From: Treponema sp. JC4
GTDB taxonomy: Bacteria; Spirochaetota; Spirochaetia; Treponematales; Treponemataceae
Assembly: GCF_000260795.1 (NCBI RefSeq)
Contig: NZ_AJGU01000002.1
Coordinates: 174,667-238,666 of the forward strand
Reading direction: 5' to 3'
Length of the DNA: 64,000 bases
A program made the position numbers and the translations under genes. This document shows, in pieces, positions 8,727-17,219 of this stretch (position 1 is the stretch's first letter; every line of letters starts with the position of its first letter). Under the pieces are notes generated by a model. It did not search any database. It saw only the letters and a program-made list of their open reading frames with translations, and was not told where the DNA came from.

Positions 8727-8776
8727 GTTATATAAATAATTTCCGCTTTGACCGGCGGGCTTACACAGGAGTGCAT

Positions 8777-10522
8777 ATGAAACAGACAGGCGCACAGATT
8801 ATCGTAAAACTTTTGGAAATGTACGGAATCGACACGGTGGCAGGTATTCCGGGAGGTTCTATCCTTCCGCTTTATGACGAACTTAACAGAAGCTCTATCC
8901 ACCACGTCCTAGTGCGCCAGGAGCAGGCTGCGGGCTTTATTGCCCAGGGAATTGCCCGAACTACAGGTAAGCCTGCGGTTTGTATGGCAACAAGCGGCCC
9001 GGGCGCTATGAACCTTTTGACTGCAATTGCAGATGCCCGCTGTGACTCTATTCCTATTATTGCGATTACCGGCCAGGTAAACACCTATCTTTTGGGAACA
9101 GATGCCTTCCAGGAGGCTGACACTTTTGGGCTTTCCCTTCCAATCACAAAACATTCAGTAATGGTAAAATCGGCGGCTGAGCTTTTGACTGTAATTCCTC
9201 AGGCTTTTGAAATTGCGGTAAACGGCCGTCCGGGCCCGGTTTTGATTGACGTTCCGCGCGACATTCAGCTGCAGGAAATTGAATTTGATGCCTGGCCTGA
9301 TATTCAGAGCATAAAACTGCATGATATCCGTTTCCATACTCCGGCTAACGAATATGCCCAGAAAATGGATTTGATTACAGACGCACTGGTTAAGGCTCGA
9401 CGCCCGGTTCTCTATTGCGGAGGAGGCTGTAACAGTCCTGCTGCAGCAGAGGGGCTTGCTGCATTTTTGAAGAGTTACCGTCTGCCGGTTGTTTCAAGTT
9501 TAATGGGAATCGGCTGTATTCCGGAAAGCTCTGAGAACTGGATTGGCATGGTTGGTATGCACGGAAGCTATGCCGCTAACCTTGCCATGCACGATTCAGA
9601 CCTTGTTATTGCAGCTGGTGTTCGTTTTGATGACCGCGCCACAGGAGTTGTAAAAAAGTTCTGCCCGGATGCAAAAATTGTTCACATTGATGTTGATGCG
9701 GCAGAAGTAAATAAGATTCTTGAAGCAAATATTGCGGTTGTTGCAGATGTTGAATCGGTTTTCCCGGTTTTAGTTCAGTTGAGTTCTGAAAAGCAGGAAA
9801 AATACGGTGCTGCATGGCAGGAGGCAGAAGCCCGCGCCGTTTGGCTTGAAAAAATCCGTAATATAAAGAAGGAAAATGATTCTATTACCTGTGGCCGTCC
9901 AAACGACGCAAAACTTACAAATCCACGCGAATTTATAAGTTCGGTTCCTGCTCTTGCAGAAAAAGCTGGAATTAAGGCCAGCGATATTATCGTTACAACA
10001 GATGTTGGCCAGCACCAGATGTGGGCGGCACAGTATTACCCGGTTGAAAAGCCTCGCACCTTCCTTACTTCAGGAAGCCTTGGAACAATGGGTTTTGGTC
10101 TGCCAGCCGCAATCGGTTCTGCAATCGCAAATCCAGACAAGCGCACAGTTTGCTTCAGCGGCGACGGTTCTATCATGATGAACATTCAGGAGCTTGCAAC
10201 TCTTGCAGAAAATAACCTTCCAGTAACAGTTATCGTTTTCCAGAACGGAACTTTGGGTATGGTTTACCAGCAGCAGAAATACCTCTTTGACAAAAACTAC
10301 AGCGCCTCAGTTTTCGGCCACCAGCCAGACCTGCTCGCCATCGCAAAAGGTTTTGGAATTGAAACCGCCGATGCCGACAGCGACCCTGACTGGTACAAAA
10401 AAGCCTTCGATGCCAAGCGCGCCAACAAGCCATGCTTTGTCCGCGTTAGCGTAGGCCACGAAGAAGACGTATTACCATTCGTTCCAGGCGGAAAGGCTAA
10501 TATTGACAGTATCAGGGATTAA
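8777..10522 (+). CDS. ilvB: Acetolactate synthase large (catalytic) subunit
   Basis: This ThDP-dependent enzyme condenses pyruvate with pyruvate or 2-oxobutyrate, the first common step of Val/Leu/Ile synthesis. At 581 residues it shows the glutamate that activates ThDP (RQEQAAG, Glu49), the FAD/central domain, and the C-terminal ThDP-Mg motif GDGSIMMNIQELATLAENN. The start ATG at 8777 follows AGGAG by 5 nt; the GTG two codons earlier overlaps that ribosome site. No small regulatory subunit gene (ilvN) is adjacent. Expression is likely governed by the upstream Leu/Val attenuator. Confidence 0.95.
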   Translation: MKQTGAQIIVKLLEMYGIDTVAGIPGGSILPLYDELNRSSIHHVLVRQEQAAGFIAQGIARTTGKPAVCMATSGPGAMNLLTAIADARCDSIPIIAITGQVNTYLLGTDAFQEADTFGLSLPITKHSVMVKSAAELLTVIPQAFEIAVNGRPGPVLIDVPRDIQLQEIEFDAWPDIQSIKLHDIRFHTPANEYAQKMDLITDALVKARRPVLYCGGGCNSPAAAEGLAAFLKSYRLPVVSSLMGIGCIPESSENWIGMVGMHGSYAANLAMHDSDLVIAAGVRFDDRATGVVKKFCPDAKIVHIDVDAAEVNKILEANIAVVADVESVFPVLVQLSSEKQEKYGAAWQEAEARAVWLEKIRNIKKENDSITCGRPNDAKLTNPREFISSVPALAEKAGIKASDIIVTTDVGQHQMWAAQYYPVEKPRTFLTSGSLGTMGFGLPAAIGSAIANPDKRTVCFSGDGSIMMNIQELATLAENNLPVTVIVFQNGTLGMVYQQQKYLFDKNYSASVFGHQPDLLAIAKGFGIETADADSDPDWYKKAFDAKRANKPCFVRVSVGHEEDVLPFVPGGKANIDSIRD

Positions 10523-10535
10523 TTTGCATAAAATG

Positions 10536-10609
10536 TCAGCTTTTGCAGAGCAAAAGCTGATGCTGCGGTTAGGAGAACTTTAATATAAAGTGATTTTTTA
10601 ACCGTAGCA
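10536..10609 (+). repeat. Two-hairpin element, copy C1
   Basis: The first hairpin pairs TCAGCTTTTGC (10536-10546) with GCAAAAGCTGA (10550-10560) around a 3-nt loop. The next base starts a second stem, TGCTGCGGTTA (10561-10571) with TAACCGTAGCA (10599-10609, one G-U pair). A tandem second copy starts 96 bases later. It lies in the ilvB 3' region. Confidence 0.85.
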
Positions 10610-10631
10610 GGAATTAAGGAAAATTTTAATG

Positions 10632-10707
10632 TCAACTTTTGCAATGCAAAAGTTGATGCTGCTGTTACCAGAACTTGCAAATTTATGAATAATTTTTAAC
10701 AACAGCA
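10632..10707 (+). repeat. Two-hairpin element, copy C2
   Basis: TCAACTTTTGC (10632-10642) pairs with GCAAAAGTTGA (10646-10656), followed at once by TGCTGCTGTTA (10657-10667) with TAACAACAGCA (10697-10707, one mismatch). Compared with C1, the fourth base pair of the first stem changed from G-C to A-T on both sides, so pairing is kept. Confidence 0.85.
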
Positions 10708-10798
10708 GAAATTAAATTCTGAGTGTTCTTTTATATAGAAACTCTCGGAACTTTTTGTTATCATACAAGCAACATTTTCATTTTACTTGGAGGAGATT

Positions 10799-11971
10799 AT
10801 GAAAAAAGTATTGCTTGGTGTGTGTGCCGCTTTGATGGCTGCGGCATTCGTGTCTTGCGGCGGAGAAAAAGCTGCCGTAGTAAAAATCGGTGTTTTTGAA
10901 CCAGCTTCTGGTGATAACGGAGCCGGCGGAAAACAGGAAACTTTGGGTATTCAGTACGCTAATTCGGTTACTCCAACCGTTAATATTGCCGGAAAAGAGT
11001 ACAAAGTTCAGCTTGAAATCGTAGATAACGAATCTTCAAACGATAAAGCCGTAACTGCAGCTTCTGAACTTATTTCAAAAGGCGTTTCTGTAGTTCTTGG
11101 TTCTTACGGTTCTGGCGTTTCAATCGCTGCCAGCGATACTTTTGCAGCTGCTAACGTTCCTGCAATTGGTGTTACATGTACAAACCCACAGGTTACACTT
11201 GGTAACGAACACTACTTCCGCATCTGCTTCCTCGATCCATTCCAGGGAACTGTTCTTGCAAACCTCGCAGCTGATAAATTCGCTGCTAAAAAAGCATATT
11301 GTCTTTCTAAGCTCGGTGACGACTACTCGGGCGGACTTGTAAAATACTTTGTTGAAGCTTTCAAAAAGCTCGGCGGTGAAGTTGTAGAAGAAACTTTCCC
11401 GGACGGAACTTCTGACTTTGCAGCATACGTTGCAAACGCTAAAAAAACTGGTGCAGACGTATTCTTCAGCCCAGTTTCAATTGAAGCCGCTGCCCTCATC
11501 ATTGAGCAGGCTAACACACAGGGTATGACACTTCCTATCCTTGCAGGTGATACATGGGACTCTAACGTTGTTCTTGCACAGGCTAAGGGAACAAAAGTTC
11601 AGATTTATGTAACAACATTCTTCGTTGAAGGTTCTTCAGATCCAAAAGTTACTTCATTCGTTGACGGTTTCCGCGGATATTTGAACGCAAACGCAACTGC
11701 TAAAACAAACAACGGTGGTGATGACGAAATCGCTGCAGTTTCTGCAATGGGATTCGACGTTTACTACACAGCTTTGGAAGCTCTTAAAGCTGCAGGAAGC
11801 ACAAAAGGCGCTGACGTAATGAAGGCTCTTCCTTCTGTTACTTACGAAGGTGTTTCTGGCGCAATCGCATTCGACCAGAACGGCGACGCAGTCCGCGACG
11901 TAGCTTACGTTAAGAAAGTAAACAACGAAACTGGTAAATGGGACTTCGTAGCTCAGCAGAGCGTTAAATAA
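10799..11971 (+). CDS. livJ: Branched-chain amino acid ABC transporter substrate-binding lipoprotein
   Basis: The 390-residue lipoprotein has a lipobox AFVSC and then the periplasmic binding protein type I fold typical of LivJ/LivK: KIGVFEPASGDNGAGGKQE, the duplicated Rossmann-like lobes (SELISKGVSVVLGSYGSG) and SYEGVSGAIAFD-type end region. The start ATG at 10799 follows GGAGGAG; an upstream TTG lies before that ribosome site and is not used. The permeases and ATPases follow at 13632-17219, but an HD-GYP gene with its own promoter interrupts the cluster. Ligand is inferred from context, next to ilvB. Confidence 0.9.
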   Translation: MKKVLLGVCAALMAAAFVSCGGEKAAVVKIGVFEPASGDNGAGGKQETLGIQYANSVTPTVNIAGKEYKVQLEIVDNESSNDKAVTAASELISKGVSVVLGSYGSGVSIAASDTFAAANVPAIGVTCTNPQVTLGNEHYFRICFLDPFQGTVLANLAADKFAAKKAYCLSKLGDDYSGGLVKYFVEAFKKLGGEVVEETFPDGTSDFAAYVANAKKTGADVFFSPVSIEAAALIIEQANTQGMTLPILAGDTWDSNVVLAQAKGTKVQIYVTTFFVEGSSDPKVTSFVDGFRGYLNANATAKTNNGGDDEIAAVSAMGFDVYYTALEALKAAGSTKGADVMKALPSVTYEGVSGAIAFDQNGDAVRDVAYVKKVNNETGKWDFVAQQSVK

Positions 11972-11977
11972 ATTAAA

Positions 11978-12049
11978 AGGGAGAAGTCTCTCCCTCCGGC
12001 GGCACTTCGTTGCCGCCTACCCTCTCTGCGGGCTCAAACGCCGCCCGCA
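11978..12049 (+). repeat. GC-rich hairpins after livJ
   Basis: Three hairpins follow the livJ stop: GGGAGA/TCTCCC near 11980, GGCGGCA (11998-12004) with TGCCGCC (12011-12017), and TGCGGGC (12027-12033) with GCCCGCA (12043-12049). No T-run follows, so they look more like a 3' mRNA-stabilising or REP-like structure than a terminator. They could raise livJ levels above those of the permeases. Confidence 0.55.
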
Positions 12050-12076
12050 ACGCCCGCTTATTCCCCTCTGTTTCTT

Positions 12077-12104
12077 TTGCCTTTTTACAAAAAAGTGTTA
12101 TAAT
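12077..12104 (+). promoter_or_regulatory. Candidate promoter of the HD-GYP gene, leaderless start
   Basis: TTGCCT (12077-12082), a 16-nt spacer and a perfect TATAAT (12099-12104), only 6 nt before the GTG start at 12111. No ribosome site lies between. Confidence 0.65.
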
Positions 12105-12110
12105 TAAATT

Positions 12111-13544
12111 GTGTTAGCAGTAAATATTACTCAAGACATTTACAATATTGTTTTAGGGCTGATTGTTTTTCTTTCCATTTTTGCAAGCCATATAAATGAA
12201 ACAAATCATGACGATTTAAATAATCTTCACAGATGGTTTCATTATATGATGTTATTAAACATCCTTATGTCTGTCTCAGACATTTTCGTCATGACTTTTA
12301 ATGGCAATTCACGCCCCATTAATCACATAATTCTGCCAATAGCACTTTTTATTTATTACGGTCTTGGCTTTATTCTGTTGGGGATTATGTTCATAGAACT
12401 GAAAATATTTCTGGACAGAGTTAATAAACTAAAATACTGTAAAAAAATATTTTTCAGAATCATAATCCTTTCCACAGCCGTTTTACTTATCCTGCTGATT
12501 CTGACACCTTTCAAAAAGGTCCTTTACCAGATTGATGAAAATAACATTTATTCCCGGGCACATCATTTCTACCTGATTGGAATAGTTCAGCTTGTATTAT
12601 ACGCAAACCTGATTTTTTACATGCTGGTAAACAGAAGAACAATTGGAAGAACAAAGGTTTCCATTACCATAAGCTTTATTTTTATTCCTCAGCTTGCAGA
12701 AATCATCCAGTTTTTAATTCCGGGCTTATCTGTCATTAACACAGGATACTCAATTGTTTTCCTGATTATGTTTATTTTCAATAACAGTTTTTCAAATAAG
12801 GAACTAATAACAACAGAGCTGAAACTTTCTGAAAAGGAAAATGAAATTTTCAATCAGACAACACAGCTGGAAAAGAGCAAATCCCTTATCATCAAGATGC
12901 AGGATCACACAATCGAAAGCCTTTCCAACCTTGTTGAAAACCGTGACGAAGACACAGGTGAACATGTTATCCGCACAATGACTTATGTAGAATTACTTGC
13001 CATTCAGCTGATGAAAAAAAATCTCTTTTCTGAAACAATTACACCCCGCTATATAAGATATTTAAAACGCGCCGCACCTATGCATGACATAGGAAAAATC
13101 GTTGTTCCGGATGCAATCCTTAAAAAGCCTGCCCGTTTTACTGAAGAAGAATTCAATCAGATGAAAAGGCACGCAACAGAGGGCGGAAGAATAGTTCACG
13201 AAATTCTTGACGGTTATGAAGAGCCGGAATATATTCAAATTACAACCGATATTGCCGCTCATCATCACGAAAGATGGGATGGAAGCGGCTACCCTGATAA
13301 GCTTTCCGGTGAAGAAATTCCACTCAGCGCAAGAATTATGGCTCTGGCAGATGTTTTTGACGCTCTTGTTTCAGAACGAATCTATAAAGAACCTATGACT
13401 TATGAAGAAGCCTTTAAAATCATTGAAGATGGAAAAGGAAGTCACTTTGATCCTGTTATTGCACAGGAATTTTTGAACATAAAGGAAAAAATAGTAAAGG
13501 TTAATGAAAGCTTTAAATCTAAGGTAAATTCCAATAAGGCTTAG
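12111..13544 (+). CDS. Membrane HD-GYP protein, predicted c-di-GMP phosphodiesterase
   Basis: About seven hydrophobic segments fill residues 8-225, followed by a short coiled linker and an HD-GYP domain (~272-465). The metal-binding and signature motifs are present: HDIGK at 325-329, HH at 384-386 and ERWDGSGYP at 387-395, with ALADVFDALVSERIY after. HD-GYP proteins hydrolyse cyclic-di-GMP. The membrane part contains YQIDENNIYSR (139-149), which closely matches YIDENNIYRR in the diguanylate cyclase at 41227. It lies between livJ and livH and has its own promoter. The GTG start is supported by TATAAT 6 nt upstream. Confidence 0.88.
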   Translation: MLAVNITQDIYNIVLGLIVFLSIFASHINETNHDDLNNLHRWFHYMMLLNILMSVSDIFVMTFNGNSRPINHIILPIALFIYYGLGFILLGIMFIELKIFLDRVNKLKYCKKIFFRIIILSTAVLLILLILTPFKKVLYQIDENNIYSRAHHFYLIGIVQLVLYANLIFYMLVNRRTIGRTKVSITISFIFIPQLAEIIQFLIPGLSVINTGYSIVFLIMFIFNNSFSNKELITTELKLSEKENEIFNQTTQLEKSKSLIIKMQDHTIESLSNLVENRDEDTGEHVIRTMTYVELLAIQLMKKNLFSETITPRYIRYLKRAAPMHDIGKIVVPDAILKKPARFTEEEFNQMKRHATEGGRIVHEILDGYEEPEYIQITTDIAAHHHERWDGSGYPDKLSGEEIPLSARIMALADVFDALVSERIYKEPMTYEEAFKIIEDGKGSHFDPVIAQEFLNIKEKIVKVNESFKSKVNSNKA

Positions 13545-13631
13545 CGGCAAACCTTCCCCTAAATCCCCCTTTTTTTCATCATCATTTTTCTATATAATTA
13601 CAAAGATATTTTAAAATTATAGGAAAAAGTG

Positions 13632-14516
13632 ATGGATTTTTTACAAAATAACCTTCCTTATATTCTTGCCGGCATTTCTACGGGCGGACAGTACGCGCTC
13701 ATAGCAATCGGTTACACAATGGTTTACGGTATCCTGCGCTTAATCAACTTTGCGCATGGTGACGTTTTTATGGCTGCGGGTCTTATTATGATTTATTCCT
13801 ACAGCGTTATGCCTCTCTGGGTTTCAATTCCTTTTACAATCATTCTGACAGTTCTGCTTGGATTTGCAGTTGAACGCATTGCCTATAAGCCTCTGCGCAC
13901 AGCTCCCCGCATGTCAATTATGATTTCCGCAATCGGTATGAGCTATCTTTTGCAGAACCTTGCCCTTTATGTAACAGGCGGTCTTCTTAAAAAATATCCG
14001 ACAATCCCATGGATCAGCGATTCAATCACAATCGCCGGTGCAATCACAAAGCGGGTTACAATTATCACTCCATTTTTGACTATTCTTCTGGTTGTAGCCC
14101 TTGTTCTTCTGATTAATCATACAAAAATCGGAATGGCAATGCGTGCCGTTTCCAAGGATTTTGAAACAGCCCAGCTTATGGGAATTAAAATCGACTCGGT
14201 TATTTCCATGACCTTTATCATCGGTTCCTTCCTTGCGGCAGTCGGTTCAATCCTCTTTTTCAGTAACTACCCGGGAGTTACCCCTACAGTCGGCGGTATG
14301 CCTGGCTTAAAGGCCTTTGTTGCGGCAGTATTCGGCGGAATCGGTTCCATTCCGGGCGCTGTAATCGGTGCCTTTTTAATCGGTATCTGCGAAAACATCA
14401 TCAAGGGTGTGGGCCTTACAACCTTCAGCGATGCCTTTACCTTTGTTCTCTTGATTTGTGTTCTTATGTTTATGCCGACCGGTATCTTCGGTGAAAAAGT
14501 TACCGACAAAGTTTAA
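13632..14516 (+). CDS. livH: Branched-chain amino acid ABC transporter permease LivH
   Basis: The 294-residue inner-membrane protein belongs to the LivH half of the branched-chain amino acid permease family, with GGQYALIAIGYTMVYGILRL, INFAHGDVFM and the EAA-like loop AVSKDFETAQLMGIK that contacts the ATPases. The ATG at 13632 follows AGGAAAAA; the GTG one codon earlier is less likely. TATAAT at 13593-13598 suggests a promoter for livHMGF. It works with LivM, LivG and LivF, fed by LivJ. Confidence 0.93.
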   Translation: MDFLQNNLPYILAGISTGGQYALIAIGYTMVYGILRLINFAHGDVFMAAGLIMIYSYSVMPLWVSIPFTIILTVLLGFAVERIAYKPLRTAPRMSIMISAIGMSYLLQNLALYVTGGLLKKYPTIPWISDSITIAGAITKRVTIITPFLTILLVVALVLLINHTKIGMAMRAVSKDFETAQLMGIKIDSVISMTFIIGSFLAAVGSILFFSNYPGVTPTVGGMPGLKAFVAAVFGGIGSIPGAVIGAFLIGICENIIKGVGLTTFSDAFTFVLLICVLMFMPTGIFGEKVTDKV

Positions 14517-14534
14517 TCAAACCGGAGAAATCAG

Positions 14535-15644
14535 ATGGAAAAAATAAGTTTTAAAGATAAAAAATATCAGATAATCAGCTGGGGACTTTTGGTGCTTCTT
14601 TTTGCCTTTGTTGCAGTTCTTGAAGCAATCGTTCCTCCAACCCACATTCTCTTCACCGTACTTAAAAAAGGTGCAATCTACGCCCTTGTTGCCGTTTCAA
14701 TGAACCTTTTGAACGGTTTTACAGGCCTTTTCAGTCTTGGTCAGGCAGGTTTTATGCTGCTGGGCGCCTACACTTACGCAATTTTTACAATCCCTGTAAG
14801 TGCCCGTGCCCAGGTTTACCAGTATTTTGACGGAGGAGCAATCCAATTTACAATTCCTGTTTTTGCAGCCCTGATTCTTGCAGGCCTTGTTGCAGCCTTT
14901 TTTGCATATTTAATCGGACTTCCAGTTCTTCACTTAAAGTCTGACTACCTTGCAATTGCAACTCTTGGTTTTGCAGAAATCATCCGCGCCATTTTCCAGT
15001 GGGATAAGCTTGGTGTAATCACAAACGGTTCAAACCTTTTGCGTAAATATCCGGTTTTCCGCTCGACCCTCTTTTACTTTGCGGTAAGCGGAATCTGTAT
15101 TGCAATCATCATGCTTTTGATTAATTCAACTTACGGACGCGCCTTCAAGGCCATCCGCGATGATGAAGTTGCGGCAGAAGCAATGGGAATCAACCTTGCA
15201 AAACACAAGCAGCTTTCTTTTACAATCAGCTCTTTCTTTGCAGGAATCTCAGGAGCCCTTCTTGCCATGTTCCAGACAACAATTCAGGCCAGCCAGTTCA
15301 AATCGGCAATGACCTACGAAATCCTTCTGATTGTCGTAATCGGCGGTATCGGAAGCGTTACAGGCAGCTGCATTGCATCCTTCCTCTTTATTGCCTGCTC
15401 TGAATGGTGGCTGCGCTTCTTAGACAACGCAAACCTCAACTTTACATCTCTTCAGATTCTTCGTCCGGGCTTCCGCAAGGTTGTATTCTCGGTTGTAATC
15501 ATGCTGATTGTACTTTTCTACCAGAAGGGAATTATGGGCGAGCACGAATTTTCGCTTGCCGGAATAGTAAAAAGATTAAAGGCAATAAAAGCAAAATCTC
15601 CTTTTAAGGGACGAAAAAATCCTGATTTCAAGGAGGTAAGATAA
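14535..15644 (+). CDS. livM: Branched-chain amino acid ABC transporter permease LivM
   Basis: The 369-residue permease has the LivM hallmarks VSMNLLNGFTGLFSLGQAGF and the cytoplasmic coupling loop FKAIRDDEVAAEAMGIN. It forms the membrane channel with LivH. It begins 18 bp after livH with a GGAG ribosome site, and its stop shares a base with the livG start (TAATG), so translation is coupled. The C-terminus has a short basic tail beyond the last membrane segment. Confidence 0.93.
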   Translation: MEKISFKDKKYQIISWGLLVLLFAFVAVLEAIVPPTHILFTVLKKGAIYALVAVSMNLLNGFTGLFSLGQAGFMLLGAYTYAIFTIPVSARAQVYQYFDGGAIQFTIPVFAALILAGLVAAFFAYLIGLPVLHLKSDYLAIATLGFAEIIRAIFQWDKLGVITNGSNLLRKYPVFRSTLFYFAVSGICIAIIMLLINSTYGRAFKAIRDDEVAAEAMGINLAKHKQLSFTISSFFAGISGALLAMFQTTIQASQFKSAMTYEILLIVVIGGIGSVTGSCIASFLFIACSEWWLRFLDNANLNFTSLQILRPGFRKVVFSVVIMLIVLFYQKGIMGEHEFSLAGIVKRLKAIKAKSPFKGRKNPDFKEVR

Positions 15645-16516
15645 TGGCAGATTTAGAAAAAGTTCTTGAAATGAAAAACATCACAATGCAGTTTGGCGGC
15701 GTTGTGGCAGTAAATAATCTTTCACTTAATGTAAATAAGGGCGAAATTGTTTCGCTGATTGGTCCTAACGGAGCCGGAAAAACAACCGCCTTCAACGTTG
15801 TAACCGGTGTTTACGCTCCTACAAACGGCGCAGTTTACTTTAACGGTAAGGAAATTGTAGAAAACTTCCCTGCCGGAAAAATGAAAAAGCTTTACGCAGG
15901 AACTAACCGCGGCGACTACACAAAACGCCTTGAACCAACTCCTGATGTAATTACAAAACTTGGAATTGCGCGCACTTTCCAGAATATCCGTCTGTGGAAG
16001 AGCCAGACTGTTTTTACAAACGTTCTGATTGCAAAACACATGCGTAAAACAAGCAATATTTTTACGGCAACCTTCCGTCTGAATGCAAAGGAAGAAAAAA
16101 AGCAGCGCCAGGAAACTGAAGAGCTTTTGAAAATCCTGGGACTTTACGAGGTTCGCAACGAGCTTTGTACTTCACTTCCATACGGACTTCAGCGCCGCCT
16201 GGAAATTGCCCGCGCCCTTGCCACAAATCCAAGCCTTCTTTTGCTTGATGAACCGGCAGCCGGCATGAACCCTCAGGAAACTGCAGAACTTACAGACTTT
16301 ATCAGAAAAATCCGCGATGATTTCCACCTTACAGTCTTTATGATTGAACACCATATGGACCTTGTAATGGACATTTCTGACCGCATTTACGTTTTGAACT
16401 TTGGAGCTTTGATTGCTCAGGGAACTCCGGAAGAAATTCAGAATAATCCTGAAGTTATTTCGGCATATCTTGGTGAAAGCGACAATGAAACTGACGAGGG
16501 GGAAGCAAATGCTTAA
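15644..16516 (+). CDS. livG: Branched-chain amino acid ABC transporter ATP-binding protein LivG
   Basis: The 290-residue ATPase has Walker A GPNGAGKTT, a signature region PYGLQRRLEIARAL in place of LSGGQ (usual in LivG), Walker B LLLLDEPAAG and the H-loop IEHHMDLVM. The family-typical ARTFQNIRLW precedes. It starts inside the livM stop codon. An insert after the first strand (around NRGDYTKRLEPTPD) is longer than in many LivG proteins but matches the family layout. It pairs with LivF. Confidence 0.94.
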   Translation: MADLEKVLEMKNITMQFGGVVAVNNLSLNVNKGEIVSLIGPNGAGKTTAFNVVTGVYAPTNGAVYFNGKEIVENFPAGKMKKLYAGTNRGDYTKRLEPTPDVITKLGIARTFQNIRLWKSQTVFTNVLIAKHMRKTSNIFTATFRLNAKEEKKQRQETEELLKILGLYEVRNELCTSLPYGLQRRLEIARALATNPSLLLLDEPAAGMNPQETAELTDFIRKIRDDFHLTVFMIEHHMDLVMDISDRIYVLNFGALIAQGTPEEIQNNPEVISAYLGESDNETDEGEANA

Positions 16517-17219
16517 AATATCTGATTTACATGTATCATACGGCGGAATTAAGGCCCTTCGCGGAATCAACCTTGAAGTTCCTGACGGAAAAATCGTAAC
16601 TTTGATTGGCGCAAACGGAGCCGGAAAATCAACTCTCCTCCGTTCTATAAGCGGACTTGTAAAACCTCAGGAAGGTTCTATCAGACTTGATAACAAAGAG
16701 CTGATCTGGAGCCCTATTAATAAAATCTGTGCAGAAGGAATTGCCCTTTCTCCGGAAGGCCGCCACGTCTTTTCAGATCTGACAGTTCTTGAAAATCTTA
16801 TGATTGGCGCTTACCTCCGTAACGACAAGGAAACCATTCAGAAGGACCTTGAATGGATTTATGAGCTTTTCCCACGTTTGAAGGAAAGAAGCTGGCAGTT
16901 TGCGGGAACTCTTTCCGGCGGTGAACAGCAGATGCTGGCCGTTGGACGCGCCCTTATGAGCCGCCCTAAAGTTCTTATGCTTGATGAGCCTTCTCTTGGC
17001 CTTGCACCGCTTATCGTTCAGCAGATTTTTGACATCATCCGCGAAATCAACAAAAAAGGCGTTACAATTCTTCTTGTTGAGCAGAACGCTAACATGGCTC
17101 TTAAAACTGCCGACATCGCCTATGTCCTTGAAACCGGCGAAATCGTTCTTCAGGGAAGCGGAAAAGAACTTCTTGAAAATCCGACAGTACGCGAAGCATA
17201 TTTAGGAAAGAAAAAGTAA
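16509..17219 (+). CDS. livF: Branched-chain amino acid ABC transporter ATP-binding protein LivF
   Basis: The 236-residue ATPase shows Walker A GANGAGKST, signature LSGGEQQMLAVGRALM, Walker B VLMLDEPSLGLAP and the H-loop region LLVEQNANMAL, all standard for LivF. The ATG at 16509 overlaps the livG end by 8 nt and follows GAGGGGGAAG. Longer upstream reading in the same frame lies inside livG and is not credible. The rqcH-like GTG follows the stop with no gap. Confidence 0.94.
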   Translation: MLKISDLHVSYGGIKALRGINLEVPDGKIVTLIGANGAGKSTLLRSISGLVKPQEGSIRLDNKELIWSPINKICAEGIALSPEGRHVFSDLTVLENLMIGAYLRNDKETIQKDLEWIYELFPRLKERSWQFAGTLSGGEQQMLAVGRALMSRPKVLMLDEPSLGLAPLIVQQIFDIIREINKKGVTILLVEQNANMALKTADIAYVLETGEIVLQGSGKELLENPTVREAYLGKKK

